Assembly (NCBI GenBank): GCA_009785655.1 | Contig: WQVW01000005.1 | Span: 1-19,459, forward strand | Direction: 5' to 3' | DNA from: Oscillospiraceae bacterium | GTDB taxonomy: Bacteria > Bacillota > Clostridia > Oscillospirales > Oscillospiraceae | Length of the DNA: 19,459 nt | Made by a program: the position numbers and the translations under genes | Shown here: positions 15,079-19,459 of the stretch, one piece after another | How the letters are laid out: every line of letters starts with the position of its first letter | How positions within the stretch are numbered: the stretch's first letter is position 1 | The notes under the pieces: generated by a model | Seen by the model: only the letters and a program-made list of their open reading frames with translations | The model's database searches: none | Told to the model about the DNA's origin: nothing

Positions 15079-15212
15079 GGGGACATCCCCCTTCCCCCTT
15101 CGTGCGCGAAGGGGGCTTGAGACGAGGGACAGGGGGTAGGAAACGCCATTCTTTCGTCCTTCGTCTCCCGTCCAAAGCCCCCTTCGCACACGAAGGGGGA
15201 AAGGGGGATGCC
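15079..15212. repeat. Family-2 palindromic repeat, two inverted arms, between xseA and xseB
   Basis: The left arm is GGGGACATCCCCCTT with hairpin CCCCCTTCG-TGCG-CGAAGGGGG (15094-15115) and then GCTTGAGACGAGGGACAGG. The right arm is its inverted counterpart, with hairpin CCCCCTTCG-CACA-CGAAGGGGG (15178-15199) and outer end GGGGGATGCCC. The arms are about 55 bases long. The middle contains CGTCTCCCGTCC, whose complement resembles the middle of the repeat at 8250-8388. A half copy occurs at 19331-19387. Confidence 0.82.
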
Positions 15213-15283
15213 CAGTCCATGCTAGATAATCATTACATATAATCAGAAGAACGAAAATTAGCGAACGCAGTGCCCCCCGCAGT

Positions 15284-16474
15284 CTATTCAACCACGCAAT
15301 GTATCTCGTCTTTTTTCATCCGCACCGTTATCCGGTCACCCGGATTGACATCGGCGGCTTTTTTTATCACTTTTCCGTCTTCACGCCGGGCGATTGCATA
15401 CCCGCGGCCTAAGACTTTCAGCGGACTCATCGCATCGAGTGCGGCCGCCAGGCGGGCATATTTTTCGCGTTCCGTGTAAATCTTCCGCTGCATCGCGCCG
15501 GAGAGTCTGTCTTGAATATGATCGATCATCAGCCGTTTATCGTCAATATAATATTTCGGGCTTTGCATCACCCGTTTTCCCATTAAATCATTCAGACGCT
15601 GTTTGCGCGATATAAGTTCCCGTTGCATCGCCTGGCTGATTCTTATTTCCAGTGCCAGCAACGAATCTTTCGCTTCGGAAATATCCGGCACCGCAAGCTC
15701 AGCGGCGTTTGACGGGGTGGCGGCGCGTAAATCAGCAACAAAATCGGCGATCGTAACATCCGGCTCATGTCCAACGGCGGAAATCACCGGGATTTGTGAA
15801 TCGAATATCGCCCTGGCGACGCGCTCGTCATTGAACGCCCACAGGTCTTCTATCGACCCGCCGCCTCTGCCGGTGATGATCAGGTCTGCCACATGATGCG
15901 CGTTAGCGTACCGTATCGCCCCGGCGATTTCGGGCGGGGCTTCCACCCCCTGCACGCGTACCGGCATGATGATCACACGCGTGAGCGGCCAACGCGCCTT
16001 CAACACACGTATAATATCCCGCACCGCCGCACCGGCGGATGAAGTAATCACCGCGATTGTCCCCGGATAGCGTGGCAGCGGCTTTTTATGCTGGCTGTCG
16101 AACAACCCCTCTTTATAAAGCTTTTCCTTCAATTGCTCGAACGCCATGGCTAAATCCCCCACACCATCCAGTGTAAGGGCATTTGCATAGAGTTGATACG
16201 CCCCATCCCTGGGATAAACCGCCACTCTGCCGAACACGATGACGCGCATCCCGTTTTCCGGCTTGAACCGCAGTTTCGCGGCACTGCCTTTGAACATGAC
16301 GCACCGCAATGAACATTCGGCGTCTTTGATTGTAAAATAATGATGCCCGGATGGATACATTTTATAGTTCGACAGCTCACCCCTGACGTGCAATTCCGCC
16401 AGCAGTCCGTCGGAGTCAAGCAAATGCTTTATATATCCATTGACCTCGCTGACGGAGAGGACTTTATTCTCCAT
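15284..16474 (-). CDS. xseA: Exodeoxyribonuclease VII large subunit
   Basis: Catalytic subunit of ExoVII, which degrades single-stranded DNA in mismatch and damage repair. It has 396 residues, normal length. An N-terminal OB-fold (about 5-105) contains VRGELSNYKMYPSGHHYFTIKD. The catalytic core has PGTIAVITSSAGAAVRDI, GRGGGSIEDLW and SAVGHEPDVTIADFVADLRA followed by TPSNAAELAVP. A coiled-coil region and the C-terminal motif SPLKVLGRGYAI complete the protein. The ATG at 16474 has GGAGG 6 bases upstream and overlaps the nusB stop by 11 bp. The folD gene that often lies between nusB and xseA is absent. Confidence 0.96.
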   Translation of the reverse strand: MENKVLSVSEVNGYIKHLLDSDGLLAELHVRGELSNYKMYPSGHHYFTIKDAECSLRCVMFKGSAAKLRFKPENGMRVIVFGRVAVYPRDGAYQLYANALTLDGVGDLAMAFEQLKEKLYKEGLFDSQHKKPLPRYPGTIAVITSSAGAAVRDIIRVLKARWPLTRVIIMPVRVQGVEAPPEIAGAIRYANAHHVADLIITGRGGGSIEDLWAFNDERVARAIFDSQIPVISAVGHEPDVTIADFVADLRAATPSNAAELAVPDISEAKDSLLALEIRISQAMQRELISRKQRLNDLMGKRVMQSPKYYIDDKRLMIDHIQDRLSGAMQRKIYTEREKYARLAAALDAMSPLKVLGRGYAIARREDGKVIKKAADVNPGDRITVRMKKDEIHCVVE

Positions 16475-16919
16475 CGAATACCTCCGTACGCGAAAAACTC
16501 CCCAGTACGCCGTTTATAAACGGCACAGTCTCCGGGGATTCATATCGTTTCGCCAGTTCCACCGCCTCGTTAATCGCGGCTTTGTCCGGAATGTCGGGCA
16601 TATACAGCACCTCGAACATCGCTGTTTTCATGATGGCCACAGCTGTTCTTGATATCCGGGCAAACTTCCAGCCGACGGCGTATTTTTCGATATATCCGTC
16701 AAGCTCGGCAGAATGCTCAAAAACCCCGGTGACAAGCCGGGTTATATATGCCAGTTGTTCTGCGTCCGGCCGGGATTGGTACAATGCATCCTCTTCCGCC
16801 AGTCTGGAGTAATATTCCTCGTCGAATATTTGACTCAGGAACTCGCCTGCCTCTGTTGGGTTTTCAGAAAGGGCGAAGATTAGTCTGACCGCTATTTCTC
16901 TTGCATCGGTTCTTGTCAT
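16464..16919 (-). CDS. nusB: Transcription antitermination factor NusB
   Basis: RNA-binding factor that with NusE (S10) and NusA assembles antitermination complexes on rRNA operons. At 151 residues, all-helical, it has the standard size. Typical segments are the opening REIAVRLIFAL, ARISRTAVAIMKTAMFEVLY and the C-terminal PDKAAINEAVELAKRYESPETVPFINGVL (split here for length), the last being the NusB signature. An AAAGGAT site precedes the ATG. The gene is 239 bases downstream of asp23, with repeat DNA in the gap. Confidence 0.94.
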   Translation of the reverse strand: MTRTDAREIAVRLIFALSENPTEAGEFLSQIFDEEYYSRLAEEDALYQSRPDAEQLAYITRLVTGVFEHSAELDGYIEKYAVGWKFARISRTAVAIMKTAMFEVLYMPDIPDKAAINEAVELAKRYESPETVPFINGVLGSFSRTEVFDGE

Positions 16920-17046
16920 TTTGTTTTATCCTTTGTGAATTAGAATTGGCGCGGGGACTCGCACCCTCGGCGTCGCGTTTGTATATTGTTGAATGATGCC
17001 CGCAACGCCCCACTGTTGGATTGCGTGCCAGTCTAAGGCAGACGTG

Positions 17047-17097
17047 GGGCAAAGCACCCGCCGACTGTGGGCGGCACCCGCTTCACTAAAGAGGGGT
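17047..17097. repeat. Family-1 palindromic repeat, degenerate single arm, between asp23 and nusB
   Basis: GGGCAAAGCACCCG, an imperfect head CCGACTGTGGGCGG and GCACCCGCTTCACTAAAGAGGGG parallel the left arm of the repeat at 12942-13083, including the TTxACTAAAGAGGG hairpin, but with several mismatches. It looks like an older, decaying copy. Confidence 0.65.
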
Positions 17098-17114
17098 GAT
17101 TTAACGCAACGGCA

Positions 17115-17137
17115 AGCCGCCCCGGTTCAGGGCGGCT
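17115..17137 (-). other. G/C-rich stem-loop after asp23
   Basis: AGCCGCCC (17115-17122) pairs perfectly with GGGCGGCT (17130-17137) across a 7-base loop, 22 bases after the asp23 stop on the minus strand. No T run follows on that strand, so it is at best a weak or factor-assisted terminator, or a 3'-end protecting structure. Confidence 0.45.
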
Positions 17138-17158
17138 CGCTCGACCGCGGCAGGCAAT

Positions 17159-17533
17159 CTATTTATCTTTCTTCAGCGCGATGCCGCATACATGGACGTG
17201 TACCGTGCTGACGGTCAGTCCGGCCGTGTCTTCCACCGCGCGCTTGACGGCACTTTGAACTTTCGCACCAACGTCATTGATCGAAAAGCCCGCTTCGGTC
17301 ACCAGCTGAATATCAATCGAAATATCATCGTCATTCACAGAAATTTTCACGCCTTTTGACGCTGTTTTACGCGCAATCTTGCTTGTGAACTCTTTTCCGT
17401 GCGAAGCAAACAATCCGTGCACGCCTTCAACTTCCATTGAAGCGTTTGCGGCAATGACAGCAATCACATCCTCGGAAATATTAACGCTGCCCTTGTCGTC
17501 AGTTCTTCTGATATATCCTTTGCTCTCTCCCAT
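17159..17533 (-). CDS. Asp23/Gls24 family envelope stress protein
   Basis: A 124-residue protein of the Asp23/Gls24 (YloU/YqhY-like) family, membrane-associated in characterised cases and linked to cell-envelope or acetyl-CoA carboxylase homeostasis. The core reads GSVNISEDVIAVIAANASMEVEGV, then a strand-rich section with VNDDDISIDIQLVTEAG, and VQSAVKRAVEDTAGLTVSTVHVHVCGI at the end (given in parts here). The ATG at 17533 is chosen because AGGAG lies 8 bases upstream; a longer frame would start inside the promoter. In this position clostridial genomes often carry the YqhY-type copy next to accB/accC, which are absent here. An extended -10 promoter lies upstream. Confidence 0.9.
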   Translation of the reverse strand: MGESKGYIRRTDDKGSVNISEDVIAVIAANASMEVEGVHGLFASHGKEFTSKIARKTASKGVKISVNDDDISIDIQLVTEAGFSINDVGAKVQSAVKRAVEDTAGLTVSTVHVHVCGIALKKDK

Positions 17534-17566
17534 TTTCAGCGCTCCTGACAAGTTATTTTGATAGGC

Positions 17567-17595
17567 ATTATACCACACTCATGGCGGAAATAAAA
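17567..17595 (-). promoter_or_regulatory. Extended -10 promoter of asp23
   Basis: The minus strand has TGGTATAAT (17575-17567), a perfect -10 box with the extended TGn element. The -35 region is only T/A-rich (TTTTAT at 17595-17590, spacing 17). Transcription would start near 17560, about 27 bases before the ATG, separating asp23-nusB-xse from the upstream sporulation genes. Confidence 0.72.
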
Positions 17596-17604
17596 GCTAT
17601 TTCC

Positions 17605-18198
17605 CTATCTCACCTCAATTATTTGCAAGTCCATCGCCCGGAAAGCCGTTTCAGTCGTAATCACGTTCGTTATCTGTGCAACAGCCGCCATAGATAATCC
17701 CTCTATCGGGGCGGGTACGGTGACCATCACGCCTTCATCGGAAATGAACACAACGCAATCGGCGAACCCTTTGGCCATAATCAAACTCTCCAGCTGCGCT
17801 TCCGCCGCGGTGGTGATGGCCAAAGCGGACATTTTTTCAAGTGCCGCGTCTATCACATCTTGGGATGCGCCTTCGACTGTTGAGACTGTCGCCAGCGTCT
17901 CCGCTGCCGCATCCCTTGCTTGACGGCGGTTTATGCGCGTTGCCGCAAAGTAATTTGACATCGTTTGGTCTTCCTGCCGACTTCGATAGAACAACCCCGC
18001 TTCGGGTGCCGGGGCGTCTGGCGCGTCGTCCACCGGCGGCAGCGGAATCGGGGATGCCTGCAGAATCTCTTCAAACGGCGGATCTGCGGCGGCTTCCGTG
18101 TCGTCCAGCGTTCTGTTGTATGACCAATTCAGATACGCCGCGACACATACAAAAAGCACCACCGTCAATATTACCGCGTTCCTCTTAAATGTTTTCAA
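17605..18198 (-). CDS. spoIIIAH: Stage III sporulation protein AH
   Basis: Mother-cell membrane protein that pairs with forespore SpoIIQ or its functional counterpart to form the channel between the two cells. It has 197 residues. The N-terminus KTFKRNAV followed by a transmembrane helix (about 8-26, ending YLNWSYN) is the typical SpoIIIAH opening. A variable Pro/Asp-rich linker follows, then the YscJ/FliF-like domain with YFAATRINRRQARDAA and a C-terminal region ADCVVFISDEGVMVTVPAP. The start is TTG at 18198, with AAGGAGG 9 bases upstream; an ATG-led longer frame to 18276 exists but its extra residues are encoded by a repeat. It is 74 bases downstream of spoIIIAG. Confidence 0.92.
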   Translation of the reverse strand: MKTFKRNAVILTVVLFVCVAAYLNWSYNRTLDDTEAAADPPFEEILQASPIPLPPVDDAPDAPAPEAGLFYRSRQEDQTMSNYFAATRINRRQARDAAAETLATVSTVEGASQDVIDAALEKMSALAITTAAEAQLESLIMAKGFADCVVFISDEGVMVTVPAPIEGLSMAAVAQITNVITTETAFRAMDLQIIEVR

Positions 18199-18229
18199 CT
18201 GTATTACCCTCCTTAATTTCGTTCCTATG

Positions 18230-18265
18230 CGTCCGTCCATGGACGGCCACAGGCCGCCCCTACGT
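18230..18265. repeat. TAGGGGCGGCC-type palindromic repeat between spoIIIAG and spoIIIAH
   Basis: It contains the perfect palindrome CCGTCCATGGACGG (18233-18246), then GGCC-ACA-GGCC (18245-18255) and GCCCCTACG. Read on the minus strand it begins CGTAGGGGCGGCCTGTGGCC, the same head as the repeats at 1773 and 13888 with changed stem bases. Confidence 0.7.
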
Positions 18266-18272
18266 ATAAATT

Positions 18273-18821
18273 TCATTGGCTTCTCATCCTTGTCACTGTA
18301 ATTCTATCCGTGCCCAGACCTGTCAGGCTCGCCACGGCGTTCATCAATTCCAGCCTGACTGTCGCGTTGTCCGCACCTTCGGCCACGATTAACGCACCCA
18401 AATACTCCGGATATATGTATTTCAACGCCACCGGACTTTGCTGTTGGCTTCCGGCAGAGATGATCACGGTGCTTTCAGTCAATTCTGTATTTTCCGCATC
18501 CCCGCCGGAACTTCTGCCGGTGCTGCGGATATCTTGCGCTAACACCCGCTGTCCGCTGGAGCGTAACGTCAGGACAACTGTCACCTCGCCCGCACCATCT
18601 ATCTGCGACAACGCATATGCAATCCGTCGTTCCTGTTCGTATAACGAAAATTCTGAAACCACCGCGTTTGTCTGCCGTGTTTCGGGGAGAGGCGCTTCAC
18701 CGCCGGAACCGCCGCCCAGTGGAAGCAGGAGCAAGAATACACCAGCCAGCACGACAATCAGCACATATTTATTCTTCGACAGCAAGTCTGTTATTTTGTT
18801 GTTTTTGCTTTTATCCTTCAT
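18273..18821 (-). CDS. spoIIIAG: Stage III sporulation protein AG
   Basis: Ring-forming component of the SpoIIIA-SpoIIQ channel, 182 residues. A basic cytoplasmic N-terminus is followed by one transmembrane helix (about 18-37, YVLIVVLAGVFLLLLPLGG). A Gly/Ser/Glu-rich linker comes next, then the conserved domain YEQERRIAYALSQIDGAGEVTVVLTL with the ring-building-motif region, and LKYIYPEYLGALIVAEGA. The start at 18821 overlaps the spoIIIAF stop by 11 bp. Confidence 0.94.
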   Translation of the reverse strand: MKDKSKNNKITDLLSKNKYVLIVVLAGVFLLLLPLGGGSGGEAPLPETRQTNAVVSEFSLYEQERRIAYALSQIDGAGEVTVVLTLRSSGQRVLAQDIRSTGRSSGGDAENTELTESTVIISAGSQQQSPVALKYIYPEYLGALIVAEGADNATVRLELMNAVASLTGLGTDRITVTRMRSQ

Positions 18822-19308
18822 CGTTCATGCTCCATATCAACTCCTCCTGCGGGATGCCGAGGTCTGTCTCTATAATAACCCCCAGCCGATCCCGCAACTG
18901 TTTATCCGCGGCGGTTCGCAGTCTTGCCGCGTAAGGATACCAGTACCCGTCATCGCGCAGTCTGACCGACACATCCACAGAGAGGTCGTGTATCCCGAGT
19001 TCCGTACCTTTGTCCAAAATATATGCTGAACATGCCTCCGCTATGATAAGTCCGGTAAGCTTTTCGTTGAATTCGGCAGACTCGCGCGTGATCGCTGCCG
19101 CTTCTGCGCGGAACTGCGCGTAATTCTGGGCAAAGCTGCCGTAGTCGAATCCGATGACAGGGTTTATCATCATCAGTATAATCAGCAGCGAACACACCAG
19201 CGACACGACTTTTTTCACCTTGCCATCCGGTGTTATGGTCATGCAGATAGCTGTGATTATCGCCGCCCCAACCAGGCCGAGCACCCAGGATCGTAATGCT
19301 TCGAGCAA
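18811..19308 (-). CDS. spoIIIAF: Stage III sporulation protein AF
   Basis: Membrane component of the SpoIIIA complex, 165 residues. Two N-terminal hydrophobic helices (about 7-26 and 34-50, with VKKVVSLVCSLLIILMMINP) are followed by a soluble domain with VDVSVRLRD and a C-terminal stretch VIIETDLGIPQEELIW. This arrangement is typical of SpoIIIAF. The start is TTG at 19308, supported by AGAGGTGA 6 bases upstream; no ATG is available nearby. The gap to spoIIIAE is filled by repeats. Confidence 0.92.
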   Translation of the reverse strand: MLEALRSWVLGLVGAAIITAICMTITPDGKVKKVVSLVCSLLIILMMINPVIGFDYGSFAQNYAQFRAEAAAITRESAEFNEKLTGLIIAEACSAYILDKGTELGIHDLSVDVSVRLRDDGYWYPYAARLRTAADKQLRDRLGVIIETDLGIPQEELIWSMNDEG

Positions 19309-19330
19309 TTGTCGTCACCTCTTTTTGATA

Positions 19331-19412
19331 TGGAGACATCCCCCTTCCCCCTTCGTTCGCGAAGGGGGCTTTTGACGATGGACAGGAGGACAAAACACCC
19401 GGCTCTGCGGCC
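19331..19412. repeat. Chimeric repeat: family-2 arm joined to a truncated family-1 arm
   Basis: The first part, GGAGACATCCCCCTT with hairpin CCCCCTTCG-TTCG-CGAAGGGGG (19347-19368) and GACGATGGACAGG, matches the left arm at 15079. It runs directly into GGACAAAACACCCGGCTCTGCGG (19388-19410, quoted only as a motif of two words GGACAAAACACCC and GGCTCTGCGG), a family-1 left arm cut off within its head. The repeat ends at the base before the spoIIIAE stop codon. Confidence 0.75.
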
Positions 19413-19459
19413 TTAAATCGTAAACCGAATCACCGATATAATTGACACGTACATCATCA
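19413..19459 (-). CDS. spoIIIAE: Stage III sporulation protein AE, last codons only
   Basis: The minus strand is open from the window edge and ends ...MMYVSIISVIRFTI with TAA at 19415-19413. These hydrophobic residues fit the end of a membrane protein, and the position directly upstream of spoIIIAF is where spoIIIAE lies in other spore formers. Only about 15 codons are visible, so the assignment rests mainly on synteny. Confidence 0.55.
   Translation of the reverse strand, partial: MMYVSIISVIRFTI

Noticed and set aside
18199..18276. Longer spoIIIAH start at 18276
   Set aside because: The extension is translated repeat DNA, whereas TTG 18198 has a strong AAGGAGG and yields the typical KTFKRNA opening.
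8250..19412. CRISPR array interpretation of the recurring palindromes
   Set aside because: The repeats are far apart, irregularly spaced, inverted in pairs, and no cas gene is present.

Overview
The window comes from a spore-forming, anaerobic-type member of the Clostridia, probably an Oscillospiraceae/Ruminococcaceae-like lineage of moderate to high G+C. The main reasons are the spoIIIA engulfment-channel genes linked to asp23-nusB-xseA-xseB-ispA-dxs-tlyA-nadK-argR-recN, a gene order typical of that class, together with strong AGGAGG-type ribosome binding sites and consensus sigma-A promoters. No plasmid, phage or transposase gene is visible.

Left part (1-6450). The 3' end of a polyamine ABC permease gene (potC) is followed directly by the substrate-binding lipoprotein gene potD and a bidirectional-looking terminator. 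A minus-strand pair, thiN and a HAD phosphatase gene, overlaps by 4 bp and reads from a perfect TTGACA-17-TATAAT promoter. That promoter sits back to back with a TTGCAT-17-TATAAT promoter driving a plus-strand pair, an ABC exporter and a MATE efflux gene, closed by a strong terminator.

Right part (6518-19459). This is one long minus-strand cluster. In transcription order it runs spoIIIAE (last codons only), spoIIIAF, spoIIIAG, spoIIIAH, asp23, nusB, xseA, xseB, ispA, a roughly 690-nt structured non-coding RNA, oapA, dxs, tlyA, nadK, argR, recN. Many neighbours overlap by 4-14 bp, so translation is probably coupled. The cluster mixes sporulation, transcription antitermination, DNA repair (exonuclease VII, RecN), isoprenoid synthesis (IspA, Dxs), NAD phosphorylation and arginine control.

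The most interesting object is the 1.1-kb gene-free stretch between ispA and dxs. Its minus strand matches what I know of OLE RNA (ornate, large, extremophilic RNA), and the 177-residue membrane protein gene next to it matches OapA, the OLE-associated protein. Synteny (ispA - OLE - oapA - dxs), several visible stem-loops and a separate promoter just upstream all agree. OLE-OapA is a membrane-bound ribonucleoprotein linked to stress and Mg2+ physiology, and its biochemical action is still poorly understood.

The second theme is palindromic repeats. At least three families of short modular inverted repeats occupy nearly every non-coding gap of the minus-strand cluster. Their arms keep fixed flanking words, while the hairpin in the middle changes sequence and stays largely palindromic. 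One copy supplies the stop codon of the HAD gene, one ends exactly at the spoIIIAE stop, and one separates OLE from oapA.
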